A stretch of 64,000 bases of DNA from Phaeodactylum tricornutum CCAP 1055/1 (taxonomy: Eukaryota; Bacillariophyta; Bacillariophyceae; Surirellales; Neidiaceae): NCBI RefSeq assembly GCF_000150955.2, contig NC_011676.1, positions 516,419-580,418 of the forward strand. Reading direction: 5' to 3'. The notes below the pieces were generated by a model. It saw only the letters and a list, made by a program, of their open reading frames with translations, had not been told where the DNA came from and made no database searches. Within the stretch, counting starts at the first letter, position 1. Each line of letters begins with the position of its first letter. Made by a program: the position numbers and the translations under genes. Positions 8,674-21,900 of this stretch are shown one piece after another.

Positions 8674-11600
8674 TCATTGACAGTGGATATGGACGTCGCT
8701 AAGAATCAACGAATCCTTCTCGGAGAATAAATTGCCAGGCTTCCTACCTTTCACTTGAACATGCTCCCATCGACCCCTAGATCCTAGGCCATCCATTGTC
8801 ACTACATGCTCAATCGTGCCATTACCGTCAAAAACAGACTGAACAACGTTGATCTTACCATTGCCCTTGATTTGGAAGATAGGATCTTTGCGGGGCTCTC
8901 CAGAAGCTATTTTGGGCCGACGAAATGTAACTCCTTCACACCATCCACCGTTGCCCCTCCATACTATAGTTCCAGATATTTCAACAACTACGTTTGCTGG
9001 GTTGTATTCATCTCCCACGATGCGGATCGGGACATTGACTGTCACTGTTCCTTTAATCCAGTAGTGCCCGTCACCGAGCTCTGTAACATATATATATATA
9101 TATTAGAATCTGTACTTTTCCGGCCAAAAAAATGAATGACTCGAACTTACCGATCGTGTCACCAGGTAAGGCTGAAGACACGGCATCTGCTAGTGTTCGA
9201 AAGTGGTTGGCTTCAATTTTGCGGTCTTCTCTGGTATAGGCTCCCATCTCTACCGGGTAGACATGCTTTACGAACGATGGGTGGTGTGCAGCAAAACGCC
9301 AATGCTGACAGACTCCTGAGCACTGCATTCGGTCCGGGTACGGAGCGAGAAAGTTCATGATATGCATAAGAGGTCCCTTGGGCAAAGCTGCCCATTTTCT
9401 GTGGTAGGCTTGCATAAAGGCTTCTTGTTCAAGAAGAATATTAGGTTGCTCCCAAGTAGCCTCACCCGTATCTTGATTATACCAGAATAGCTGATTGGAA
9501 AGCCCGTCGGTTTTTCTTTCCCAATTCTCCCCAGTGAGCTTTCTCCGTTTTTGATCAGCTCGGAGTCTCGCTTTTTCGCGTTGGTAAAAGTTTCGTTGGC
9601 GAATAAGATCTTCAGGTCTGGGGAAAGTTCCCAGCAAATCTCCATCAGCCAGAGCACGGCGCTCTTCAAATGCTTTTTCGCGTTCAATGGCATCAATGTC
9701 AATTTCATTTTCCGCTTCTTCCGCAGCTTCGATGTTCCCACGATGCTCCATGACGGCGTAGATAGAATAGAAAGGGTCGATTTCTTGGCGAAAGTGCAGG
9801 CCGTATCGCTCAGTGGGCGTCAGCGATGCGTCTACCCCTGAAACATCAAACCCATCTTCATTCTGCCACGACGCAAATTCCTTTTCGAGTTCTTTCTCCT
9901 CATCGCAGTCTTCTTTCTTTTCACCCTCCAATCCCTTGACTTTCATGTTTTTGCGTGAATCTCCTTCTGTGACATCGTCTTCTGTTTCGGAATCTTTCTT
10001 CAGCTCAATACTCTCGTCAAATTCCAACAAATCGTCCGCTGCTTCCTTCCGTGCTCCTCTCAGTGCGTTGACGTCATCAGCGTCTTCGAGGGAAGTCATT
10101 GCAACTTCCATCTGTTCCGTTGACATATCCTCTTCTTTCTCTATAGTTGGACCTTCAGGTGTTTCGTTTTGACCGTCTTCAGTAGTGACTCCAAGAACAG
10201 CTCGTAGGCCTCCTTTAGTATATACATCTTGCAATTGGTTGGTTTCTTCAGAAACTTTTGCACTTTCCTGGCGACCTGTCAGCTGGGCTGCGTCAAACTT
10301 TCCTTTATCCATGACCAGTATATCAAGATTACGCTTCTGCTGTGCCTTAACTAGAATATTTTCTTCGATCGTGTGCTCTGTAACGAAACGATAAATATGA
10401 ACATCCCTGGTTTGCCCTATTCTGTGGGCCCGATCTTGTGCCTGGGCGTCCATGGCAGGGTTCCAATCGCTGTCATAGAAGATAACCGAATCCGCTCCAG
10501 TAAGGTTTATCCCCAACCCTCCGCTTCGTGTGCTTAAAATGAAGCAGAAGAGTTTGGGGTCGTTGTTGAACCTATCCATGAGCCTCTGCCGTCGATCGAC
10601 GCCTGTGCTTCCATCGAGACGAAGATACGTGTGTCCGTTCAAATTAAGAAAGGCTTCAAGAATGTCCAGCATTTTGCTCATTTGCGTGAATACAAGACAC
10701 CTGTGTCCTCCGCGCTTTAGTTCTCGAAGTAGGCCAGCCAGCGTTTGAAGTTTGCCAGCGTCGAACTGTACCAGCTTCTTGTCAGGAAAGAAAGAGGACA
10801 ACCGTAAGGCAGCATTCCGGAAAGGTCGAGAGTACTCATTCAAAGGCTCGGCAAGTACAGTGTTTAGTGTTTGTTCAGGTATTAAAGTTCTTCCATCAAA
10901 GCTGGTGGCCAGAACAGGTCGACACACTCCAGCTTTCGGCACGCAGAAAACGAATTTTGTCACGAGATCGTTGACATCTTCGGCTCTTTCTTGTTGGCTC
11001 CGCCGCAACTCCAACAACTTTGATGGCGTGGAAAGGAAATCACAAGCGTTACTGAAGATTGCTCGTGGCTCGACGGAAACATAACGGATCAGTTGACTCG
11101 AGTATGGGGACATGGTTGATCGACATCGCGTTGCATTCAATGAGCTGAGAAACAATTTCAATTGACTCTTTCGTTTCTTTTTCCTTGCGTCAAGTGCTGA
11201 GAGCAGGCTACTCATGCCCATAGAGATATCTGCATCATGAAATCGATCTGTGACGACCCCACACGAACGATCTTTAAACAGCGGTGGCGCGTATGCTTTG
11301 AGCTCATCAGATTCTACTGCGTCGTGCCTCAAGGAGGCATCAAGTGACGGTTCTCCTTGGCTCCCACACCAAATTGGTAGGCGTAGTCGATCACTGACCT
11401 CATCGAAAATGGATTTTGTAAAGATATCACTCACGACACATGATGCCGTCTGAAAGGATAAAGGCTCAAGAACAAAAGGTGTAACGATGGACCGGGGCTC
11501 AAAAAGGTCAGGGTGATTGCAGACCTTTCGAAGTTGCATCAACACATTCATCATCCCCATGAAATTGCCGCCCTTCTGCAGAGCCATTCGTGTCGACGAA

Positions 11601-14600
11601 CGTGCCATAAACTCCTCGTACATGAGCATCTAATTGTTGCAGGAAGCAAACTGAGATCTATGGTGGATAGATACATTGGACCTCTTCCACCTATCTTGGC
11701 TTACCTGTCGTCGCGATAGCTGACATTTAACGATATGTTCGAACTTTCCAGGCATCTGCTTTTCTACGTCTTTCTTCAGTCGCCGAAGGACAAAAGGGCG
11801 AATGATCCCATGCAGACGACTAACAACATCGTTATTTTTGGCTCCACTTCCTTCAATCATATCATTCATCGGGTTGGCGAACCAGTAAGAAAACTCCTTG
11901 CGGGAACGGAAGATATACGGCATGAGAAAATGTAGCAGGGACCAAAGCTCCATCAGGTTGTTTTGAAGAGGTGTACCTGTCAGCAGGAGACGACGCTGGG
12001 TGTTGAAATTTATTAGTGTTTGCCAGCGTTGACTCTGGAAATTTTTGATATTTTGCGCTTCGTCAAGAACCATATAGTACCAACGTTTGCGCTTGAAGGC
12101 AAAGGCATCCTGGACGGCCAGCTGATATGATGTGATTACAACATGATACCAATTTGACTTTGTCCAGCCTGTTCGTAGCTCCTTACGCCGCTTTGCTGGA
12201 CCGTAGTAGCAAAGAACTTTCAACGCCGGGCAAAATCGTTTGAGCTCAGTCTCCCAATTCACGATGACAGAAGTCGGAACAACCACGAGGTGGGGTCCCC
12301 ATATACCTTTGTATGAAGCCAGATACGAAAACAGCGATATTGTCTGGAGTGTCTTTCCCAAGCCCATCTCTACAACGCAAAGTTACCGATGAGGAAAAGC
12401 GCGCCCAGCTCAAGCAACAATCTCTTTCAAATTCTTACCATCTGCCAAAATTCCGTTCAGCCGTCTAGTCTGCAAGGACACTAACCAATTGAGCCCAACT
12501 TGCTGGTATTTCCGGAGCTTGACCCAACGGCTCAGCAAGAATGGACGAGTTGCTAAAGTATTTTGAGCTCTCTGCGCCGAAGCTTCCAGCTTCTCAAGAG
12601 ATGTTTTACCAGCTTCGGAAACGCTTTCGTCAGTAGACGGCCGAGAACGTTTCGTGACTGGAAAATTTACATCATCTGATCTCTTTCGGACTTGAGATCC
12701 ATCCGACAGATTCCCTTCCGGCTCGAATATAGTGCCCTCTTCAGCGGACCGGTACATCGCCCGCAATTCATCCACAGAAACCTCGCTTTCTCGCTTCAGC
12801 AAAGCGATCTCATCTTCCGGCTCCATCTCGCGGCCAAGCCGTTCCTCGGCCTCGATCGTGGTCTCGTCATCAAACACGGGACCATCCGGCTGAAAATCGC
12901 CATCGTGTTCCTCGTCATCTTCTAGATCCCCGTGCAACTCCGACAGTGCAGTAGTTTGCGACAGCAATATCTCGTCTCCTTCCATACCAGCATACATGGC
13001 GCGGAGCTCATCGACTGACATTTCATTTTCTCTTTTGAGAGATGCAATCTCGTCCGCGTAAGACACATCTCGTCCGAGCTTTTCTTCCGCCTCAATGGTT
13101 GTTTCATCGTCTACTTCGTTGACGTCAGGCGCAAACTCTTCGGCGTCTCCTTCCTCGTTGGCCTGTGCTAGTAACATATGGGTTTGGGAATTGCTGCGAA
13201 CTTCTTCATCCTCTTTGCTCGCCTCGGAGAATTTTGATTCGACGTCCGTGTCAGTCTCGTCCAAAGCTTCTGGCCGATGGACTGTCGCATATCTTGCACG
13301 CAGCTGTTCTATCGGTATCTCGCTTTCATTCTGTAGAAGGTCAATTTCCTGTTGGTAAGACATGTCTCGACCCAAGCGTTCCTCGACGTCCAACGTGGTT
13401 TCGTCGTCAACATCCGTTCCGGGGGCGGGATAAAAGTCGTCTTCGGCATCATCCTCCACGTGGTCCTCTGGCTCTTCTTGCGCCGAGGACAACAGCACAG
13501 AGCTGTCGTCTTGCAGCAGTGCCCGTTCGTTGTCAACATCCAATACACCAGCGTATTTTCGCCGCAGCTCCTCCACCGAGAGTTCATTTTCTGCCTGCAG
13601 CATTCGCAGTTCGTCCCGGGCGGTCATTTCTTGTGGCAGGCCTTCCTCCTGTATCAAAGTGGTCTCGTCGTCCACTTCTTCCGCGTCAGCCTGAAACTCG
13701 TCTTCCGCATCGTCTTCGCTGTCATTGACCAGGTCTGGTCCACGGTCCACAAAATCTTCGACGTCACTGATATCGGCATCATCGTCCGCGTCGGCGCCGG
13801 GGTCGGACCGCGGAAGGGGAGATGGCGGGGCACCAGCGGGGGAACTGGATGTCCGTACGGGACTTGCGTCGACGCGGACCGGCTCGGCGAATTGGACTTG
13901 TCGGGAGTGTGTCACCGGACTCTCGTGGTCCTCGTCGCTCACGGTAGTATCGGCCTCGCCTTCGCGACGCAATCGTTCCAATACATCCCGGACGTCCATA
14001 TCCGCTTCTTCCGTAAGTTTGCGGAGTTCGTCGGCATCAGCCACGAACGTTGCCGTGCTGTGGTCCTCGTCCGTTGCGGGACCGTTCCGATTGCGATTCC
14101 CTCGTCGCTGTCGACGTTCCCAAAGCTCCTGGAGTTCGGCTTCACAGAGGGTCGTTTCGTCATCCGGATCGGAGCAATTTCCGGGATCGAGGGCGAAGGA
14201 TGCGTCCGATCCGGAGGCGTCCGATGCGGTGGATTCACCGTAAAGTACGGCATCGTTGGCGGGTATTCGTACCCGAGTGTAGTCGCGGACTGATCGTACT
14301 CTGGCGGGGGTTACCTTTTGCAACGCCTCTTCAATTGTCCATTGCCCGGCGGTACCGTTTCCGGTAGATCGGTAGATGTTGTTATTGTCGTGATCGTCGC
14401 CACCGTCTAAGGACGACGACGGCTGCTGCTGCGCGAGCATGGCGGTGTACCGTTCCGTCTGTCGGACCAACGTGACGAGTTGCTGATTCATAGCCCGATT
14501 GCGTTGTGCTTGGAGACTCTGTTTCTGCTGATAGGCGAGGACGCGTTCTAGTTTGTGCCACCAGGTGTGTACGGAGCGAGCGATGCGTGCCGTCTTGAGT

Positions 14601-15112
14601 CGCTGGGCCGTGTGCGCGTCCACGAGGGCCCGTTGGCGACGATGATCCGCCTGGGCGCGGTGCGCAACGACTTGCCGACCGAGCTTACGCGAGGCGTTGA
14701 CGTGTCGGAGACGCTCGGCCGTAAAGTCCGTGGCGAGCCACTGGAGTTCCTTCAAGACGTAATCCCAGTGCGTGTCGGTTGTCCGGACGGCATCGGGCAG
14801 TGGAATTATTGTATGCGAATGAATATCTGTGTGGGAAGTGGAGTCGGTTTTTTGTGTTTGGGTACCAGCAGGCGATTGAATACGAACGCGTTGGTCGGAT
14901 GGGGGCAGTTTCCGGTGGGAGTTCGTTTTGGGCGGCGGGGGAAGGGCGATTTGTGCGAGACGCGTGATGATGGCGGTCCGCCGAGCGACGAGTTGATCGC
15001 TCGTCATGGCTTGAATAGTGTTGATTTGGGAGGGTGACAAGGGCGGTGTCCGGGTGTCCAGTTTGAGCGGTCGAACCGTGCGCGTTCGGGTGGACTTGTG
15101 CGGGGCCGGCAT
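8674..15112 (-). CDS. SWR1: SWR1/SRCAP-type SNF2 chromatin remodeller with C-terminal WW, F-box and beta-helix domains
   Basis: Four exons (15112-12439, 12369-11705, 11629-9151, 9080-8674) give 2074 aa. All three introns are GT-AG (about 69-75 bp), and splicing restores motifs such as DEMGLGKT. Order: HSA domain (residues about 115-190, HWDYVLKELQWLATDF); acidic region with four clear and one degenerate DDETT...ELRxxY repeats (about 316-790); SNF2 ATPase (LRKYQQVGLNWL, LVVVPTSVIVNWE, DEAQNIKN, LLTGTPLQNN). A long INO80/SWR1-class insert follows, then the helicase C lobe (LVFTQMSKMLDILEAFLNL, DRAHRIGQT). After an acidic linker come a WW domain (about 1823, LFWYNQDTGEATWEQP), an F-box-like segment (about 1864-1900) and a pectin-lyase-like beta-helix to the end. 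SWR1 enzymes exchange H2A for H2A.Z. The C-terminal trio is unusual. Confidence 0.9.
9088..9104. repeat. (AT)n microsatellite inside SWR1 intron 3
   Basis: About eight AT units sit in the 70-bp third intron of the SWR1-like gene, close to its 3' splice site. Confidence 0.8.
12749..13675 (-). repeat. Four tandem coding repeats in SWR1-like protein (DDETT...ELRxxY module)
   Basis: Residues 480-521, 568-609, 667-708 and 747-788 of the SWR1-like protein repeat one pattern. It runs: acidic run, DDETT, EE.LGR(D/E)M, EI.LL.xE.E, (V/I)(D/E)(E/Q)LRxxYA. A degenerate fifth copy with an insertion lies at about 316-386. Spacing is 80-99 residues with acidic linkers. A related single motif occurs before the ATPase in SRCAP/Swr1-family proteins, so this looks like an in-gene expansion. 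Confidence 0.8.
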
Positions 15113-16097
15113 GGCGTGCGACGATCCGAACGAGTGGGAACGACAATACTGTGATAGTGGAATCCGTACGTCACGTCCTCCAGGAATACACGAAGACCCA
15201 GCTGTTTACTTCGTTGCGAGAAGGACAATGGTGAGCGTCGGAGAGCAAGCTAGCGAGCTACAGAGGGAATGTGGAAAGGGACGGCCGACAAACCTCTGTG
15301 TTTGGTTGGGTATGCTCTACTCACAAGTCACTACTGCCAAGTCGATCCGGACGAATGCTTCGACGGCTCCGGATCCATCCATGCGCAAACAAAGAAAATA
15401 CGAAAGGCGACTCGGTCAAAACCGATCTAGCTAGTACAGTTTGTAACCCTTAACCCTACATCCGATAGGGGGAATCCGTCGAATCGCGACTTTTGGCAAT
15501 TCCTTGGTGCCCGTCGTTCACTGTCCGTCAGGCTGTGCTTCCACTCTAGGTAGTACTGTGAATGGCTGTCTGTTCGTTGACGTTGTTGTTGTCGTCACGC
15601 ATGGTCGACCTTGCATGGCACCTCGAACGAGAATGTGCCGACTCGCGCGCTGTTGGCAGTTCGACATAAGTGTCAAATGTCTATTCCGTTTCGATTTCTA
15701 TATTACAAATATACGGAATCGTCAACCGTATGCAGACCCTATGTATACCGATATCTACATTGGTTTGGGCTCGGTCGAAGCCGGGTGGGGCACGTCTCTC
15801 CCTCACTACACCGAGACATCGTTCCTCCTCCCAAGCATCCCTTCATCCATCCCCTGGTCGGTCATTCGCTTGGTCGTATTCGAGATCAACCCACTGCTAC
15901 TGTCAGGGAACGTGTAGTTTGCCATTGCCTGAGTTCCGTCCTGGATTCGGCCCAGTGTGGATCCAATCCAGTCCCCCCCAAAAACCGGTTGCCTCGCCCT
16001 TGTCCAGACCCCCCCCGACGGAACCGGAGCGTACGTCACCCTCGTCGTCGTCGAGGTCGTCCAAACCCTACGATACACACACACACGTACAATCCAC
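15113..16097. other. Divergent intergenic region, no gene seen
   Basis: About 985 bp separate the SWR1-like gene (-) from the armadillo-repeat gene (+). Several frames of 60-160 codons are open here, but none shows a motif or convincing start. The reading frame of the downstream gene is open back to a GTG at 15957 without an earlier ATG, so its 5' UTR probably lies here. Confidence 0.45.
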
Positions 16098-18922
16098 ATG
16101 CCGTCGTCACGAGAGTCGATTCCCGTCACGGCGAATGCGGAACACACGGAAACACGGTCGTTCCAAGCTCCCGTCTCGCCCCCGTCGCCACCTAGTGTCG
16201 ACGCCATGGCCCACCTATTGGCCGTTACCATGGACAGTGACGATGACGACAACGACGACAATAACGACCGCGGGTACAATCACCACTACTACCGAGTGGA
16301 CGAACATTCGTACCAAGCGCATTCCCGTGTGACGTCGTCCGGGGACTGGCGCCAGAACCTTGCCGGTACGGACGATTGGTCGGGAACCACCGACAGTCGT
16401 GACGGTGCCGATGCCATTCTGCAACGGGTCGAAGCTACACTCGCTGCCGCCCGTTTGGCGCAAGACAAGCGTAGATCCAATCCCGACCTTGTCATACCGG
16501 ACGAAGAGCCTTCGGGAACCGCTGCGGCATCCGATTCGCCCAGTTGGGCGCCTCACAATGATTGTTCACCCCCTGATGTACCGGACGAGAACGACTTGAG
16601 GCTTCTACTCAATATTTCTTACGACAACAGTTGTTCCGGATCATACGACTCGGACGACAGTAACAGTGTCGTACAGAAGGCACACCAGCGTCCGTCACGA
16701 CCCCTTAACGACCCCGACAGCCCTTGCACCCGGGTCCGGACTATCCTCCACACCCCGACAACACGTCCGGAATCGCTTTTGGCCACACGCAATCCCAAAT
16801 TAATATCCCGGAGTCAAGATAACGCACTCACAATACCCCCCACTCAAACTGGATTGGGAAGCGAAAAGGACTCCAACACGCCCCCCAAAACCACTCGACG
16901 AGACCAACCACCCTCCAACGAGAGAATTTCGTCGCCGTGCAACCATGGAGATGAGACGAGACCGCAATCCCCAGATTTACCATCCTTGACGCAAATGTCG
17001 TTGTCCGAGAGTTGTCGACGCGAGAATCAGATAATCGGGACTCCCATGCGACAATTACCCCTCGCTCCGGTCGATACGACACCGTTGGTACCTTCCATCG
17101 TGCACGCCCCCAATCGAAAACCATACACAACTCCGTCGGACAAGCCTGTATCGACACCAGTCTCCTCGCCAAACTCTCAATCGCGTCGGGTCCGATTTCG
17201 GAATCCATTTCCCGTTCTCAAACCGGCTCAAGAAGACTACGACCCGAATACACTTAGTCTCAAGCATTCCGTCCCCGTACCCGACATCCCCACACAGTGG
17301 CTAAAGCCCAAGTCTCATCTCAAACAGCTCATTGTGGCCGCTATGGGCCAGTCCCTGCCCCGCCGGAGTAACGCCTGTGGTGCCCTCAAAGTTCTACTCC
17401 ATAACAATCCCCAGAATCAGATATCCCTGGCACGGACCGACAGTTTTTTGTCGGCCCTGGTTTTTGCAGCCTCCCAACCTGTTCGAGCGGAAGATCGTGA
17501 CTTGGCCATGGATGCCCGACGCCGGGCGACCGCTTGTTTGTACAGTGTCTGTGAGCGCAAGGAAAACCGCGTCATCGCATTGACCTATCCTGGCTTGCTG
17601 GAATGCCTCGTTACGGTGGCGGAAGAGGATCGGACCGAAGCTCGGACGGCAGCCTGTGGAGCGTTGGCCCTGTTAACCAAATCGAATTTTGGTAGGGAAC
17701 CAATGGTGGAAACACCCAAGTTGATCGACTTGTTGGCAGACTTGCTGGGGGAAAATGGGGTAATCGTCGAGGCACCGAACCAAGCGGTTTCCGTCGAGGC
17801 TCCCGAAAGTCGATTGGAGCAGTTGTCGAGAGCGGACGAAAAAGACGATATCGTCCAAGGACTTTGCAAGTCGGATCATCATCAGGAAGAAGCGAATTTA
17901 TCGGAATCGGAGTCTAACCGAGAGGACGAATCTACCGAGGCTTCCGAAAAATCCGAAACGTCTGGATCGGAGATCACTCGTTCAAGTTCCGAAAGTAGCC
18001 AATGCACTGATACCGGAGCTGCCGAGGATGTAAAACTCGACGCGAGCCGATGTGATCGAGATCCTCTCTCACTTGCATCGGGCGTTGACCAACATGGAGC
18101 TGCAGCCGTCAGCCGAGCAATTGACCTTCCAGAGGTGGACTCGATCCGTCACATCCACGAAGAAGCCAATGACGATTTTTCCCGGCGCACCCGCATGAAC
18201 GCCTGTGCGGTACTACTGCATCTTTCCAAGAGTTGTCCAGTGTCGGTACGTAGTTTGCTCGGTTTGCTGGTTACGCAATGCGTCCGTCAAGTCCCGTCTC
18301 GTGCTCACCCATGTCCGTCCAAATCTCATAGATCGTCTTGAGCTCAAAGCCAAAGTTACTGGAGAGCCTACGTTCGGTGTCGAATGACAACGAAAACCCT
18401 CTACGGGTCAAAGGCTTGGAAATCGTCTCTAATCTGACCCGTTTCCTACCCAACAATACCATTTTGGCGCCGTTTCCTGGCCTCGTAGCATCTCTAGTGA
18501 GGGCTGCTGTTTCGAAGGACGCAGGCATTCGGATAGCGGCACTTCGTTCCTTGCAAAACATGTCGGCACACCCAACCAGCAAGTCGTTGCTGGCAACGGA
18601 GCCAGTCTTGAACGCACTCACCACTTGTGCCATGCTCACAGATGTGGTCGAAAAAGAAGCAGCGGTTGCATGCCTCTACAACATTACTACCGATCCCAGT
18701 GCTGTCGTGGCCATCACAAGTACGAAGAATGTCGTTGCTGCTTTGTTGGGTTTGGCCCAGGATCCTGAATCGTCTTCTACCATTCGACTTCTGGCCTGCG
18801 AAGCTTTGGCAACCATTAGCTTGTGGCTGCAGACGTTAGCAGGCACGGGAACGGTCCCTCCCGGCGTTCCGAATATTCCACTTCCGACTCACCAAACCAC
18901 TGGATGGGAGCAATGGGACTGA
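16098..18922 (+). CDS. Armadillo-repeat protein with long disordered N-terminus
   Basis: Two exons (16098-18245, 18332-18922) with an 86-bp GTACGT...CATAG intron give 912 aa. The first ~430 residues are low-complexity, acidic and Ser/Pro-rich. Armadillo-like helices follow: RRSNACGALKVLLHNNP, ARRRATACLYSVCERKENR, and after an acidic Ser/Glu linker RMNACAVLLHLSKSCPVS, which continues across the splice into LRVKGLEIVSNLTRFLP, RIAALRSLQNMSAHP and KEAAVACLYNITTDP. These resemble beta-catenin/importin-type ARM repeats, so a scaffold role is likely. I do not recognise the orthologue. Start: the first in-frame ATG (16098) is used; a later ATG at about 16206 (MAHLLAVTMDS) is possible. Confidence 0.78.
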
Positions 18923-18981
18923 TTTTGCCTATCGGACCTTATGTTTATGTTTAGATTAGTCTTATTCAAGAACCGGCTTCG

Positions 18982-21900
18982 TTAGATTAACGATTGTTCC
19001 GGCAGCGATTCGATATAATCTAGCAGTTCACTCGCCTTCACGGCCAAAGGAGTCGCCGTTTCGAGATTCTGGGCTACCGCCAGCGATCGTTTGTTCCGGT
19101 TCAGCGGACAATCGGGAATAGGCCGGCCGGTCATATCCCACAAGGACCGCCAGATGGTATCGCAATCAATTCGGAGTAACGCTTTCACAACGTCGACAGT
19201 AAGCTCGACAAAGTCGGGATCATACGACTCCAACAAAGGAAATACGATTGTCGCGCACGATTGTCCCAGATCAATCAATACACTACGATTTGGACCGTGC
19301 CCGAAAACCCGAGAAAGGCAGCCAAGGGCGGCCTTAATCAAAATTCGCTCACTCTCGGGTAAAGGAATAAGATGAGCCTGACATTCGATTTGTTTTCCTA
19401 TCGAACGCCGGCTCGACGACTCCGGCGAAAGCTTGATCAGTTTCTCCAAAACACTGACAATACAGGGCCAAGCGTTTTCGCGAAAGCGGGAGGCCATGAA
19501 GTCGTCTGTTGATACCGTCATTGTAGCAGTTAGCTCAAGTAGCTCGCTAAGAAAGATCCTCTTTTCGCCAAGCTTGTGATCTGACGAGTTCACGGATTCC
19601 GTCTTGGAGACTAGTAGCAAAGATGAAGCATTGCTCGAACGGTTGTTGAGGTCTGCCGACGTCACTTTCAACCGAGCAGCTACTACCGGCCAAAGCGATG
19701 CAATCTGACGAAGAATTGCAGTTCGGGCGCCATTCGGCTCTTCCTCTGAATACGAAGCATGTCGAGATACCCAGCCGAGAAAACTAAACCCCTTCGAGAC
19801 AATGGTGCAACTTCTAATCTGAACCGCTAGGCAAGGATGAGCAAGCAGATATGCACAGCGCGATAAAATACTTGACGCGAAATCGGTATCTTTGATCGAA
19901 ACAAATGCTTGCAACGGAACATCAGGCAGTTTATCCTTCAGCAAAGGTGCTCGAGCTAATGTTTCCTCAGAGGGAAGGTGAATCCCGTTCTCATTAGGCA
20001 GGAATTTTTCGATTTTTTCAAATGGCTTCAATGCATTCATCCACGTCTCACACCCAGAATCAATGACATCCTCGCCATTCCCAGACACATCCATATTGGT
20101 GCCGTACCAAGCATTAAGTTGCAGTAAAGCAGCTTCAAATAGATCGACAAAGACCAAGGTTGCCGACTCATCAAATCGGAGCAAGGAGGAGGCACGATCG
20201 AAGAATTGCAGGAGTCGGAGAACAAGCTCTTCCATAAAGGACAAGATTGAGTAGCCATTGCGGGATGGCATTTCTGGGCTCTCCACTTTTTCTCGACGAG
20301 AACAAGATGCGATCCGAAGCAGAGCTGTGGTCGACGCCACCACTTGTAAAACAGTATCCTGTTCAATACCTGTGGCTAAAGAAGTCTGAGCAAGACGCAG
20401 CCTTCCCATTGTTGCTCCCAGAACGGTCTCCATATTGTCTTGAAGCATTTCATTGACATCAAAGTATTCGCAGGTCGAGGCCGCCGTATGTAAAGTGAAG
20501 ACAGCGGTGTCATGCACTTGAAAAGCCTGTCGAAATCCTATTTTTTCGAGCAACGGATACAAAGCGAGAGGTATTATCTCTCGCCCATCCTTGCTGAGAA
20601 GATGGAAGAGCGAAGCAACCATTTGGAGAAGGCTACAGGACATTGCAATGTTCCCGCGGAGAGCAACTGCAATCGCTTTCGAGCCTGCGTCGTTTGTATA
20701 TGCTGTCGCTTTTAATGTGGCCGTTGGAAGGTCCCATAATGGCGTTGAAGTCAAGACTGGTAGAACCGAGGTCGATAGTTTCGACAGTAGCCGTTTCCGT
20801 TTGATGTTTTTCGAATCATTCTCAGACATTCTGAAAGCGCCGTCAACTAAGCGAGTCGCAAGCAACACCACTCCAATCCATTCGTGAAGCCAATCCGAAT
20901 GTTCCCTACTCATCAATGACTCTTTTCGTTTAACTCGCTTGGCACATAGCTGAAATAGTTTCCCCAGCCAGCCATCCACCAGTGTGGCAATTTCCTTCGG
21001 ACCTAGAATGTCACCCAAGGTACAAACCATGTTGTCCACAACCAGCTTGCTTTCTTTGGAAATGTACCGAAGATCTGCGTGCGATGGTTGACCTATCGTA
21101 GTGTGGTCAGACGCAAAGAGCGCAGTAGAGACTATTCTCGATTGGATTCCTTCAAAGTCGATATCATACACAGTTCCGAGCGAAGTCTGAAGCTGGTCTG
21201 ACTGTTTCAGAAACAGAGAGAGAGGCACGTAGACGATTTGCCGTTGCTTTAGATTTTCCAATCCACGAAAGATAGCCGTTTGCTAGACGGGCCTTGGCTT
21301 GTAGTTCAATTTCGCGACGACTCTGGGCCATAACCTGCAGTTCTTCCATCAAGGAAATTGTACGGTAGACCCAGAAAGACTCCCGTAGTGGCGTTGCAGA
21401 CTGTTTTTTCAAATACACATTTAATACGTCACCGGCCGCAGCGGCAAGCTCAGGATCTGAGTCTTGTGATAGGGTTAGACAGACCTCAACTGTAGTTGTG
21501 ATCAAACCATATTGATTTTCTTCATCGTATCCTCTATCTGCATTCCATAGGTCGCTCACATTGAACAGAACAACCTGGCACAACCAAATCGCTTGCTTAC
21601 GTACGGCAAAACGGGATCGGACCACACATGTCATTTGAATTAACGCTGCCAATGGACTTGCTATTCGCTTGCGGCACTGGACCCGAAATTCACACTCGTG
21701 GTTTATTTTTGAAGACACTACAAGAGACGGGTCTTTTGTGCGCTGAGCAAGCTTCACCAGTGCTTGCCAATCCGGAGCACTAGTAGCCTCAAAAGGCTGT
21801 TGGTGGTCCATACCCGGTAGACATCGGGTCAAGAGCTCTCCCAAAAGTTTAAATAGCCGAACAGTTAGATCTGATGTCTGTCCTTTGCGCAAGCTCGACA

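Noticed and set aside
13352-14293. 313-codon frame on the plus strand
   Set aside because: It lies antisense to the acidic repeats of the SWR1-like gene. The GAC/GAA-rich sense codons read as Val/Phe/Leu on the other strand, which keeps it open. No motif.
15957-16097. Upstream extension of the armadillo gene frame
   Set aside because: The frame is open to a GTG at 15957 but has no ATG; a non-ATG start is not justified.
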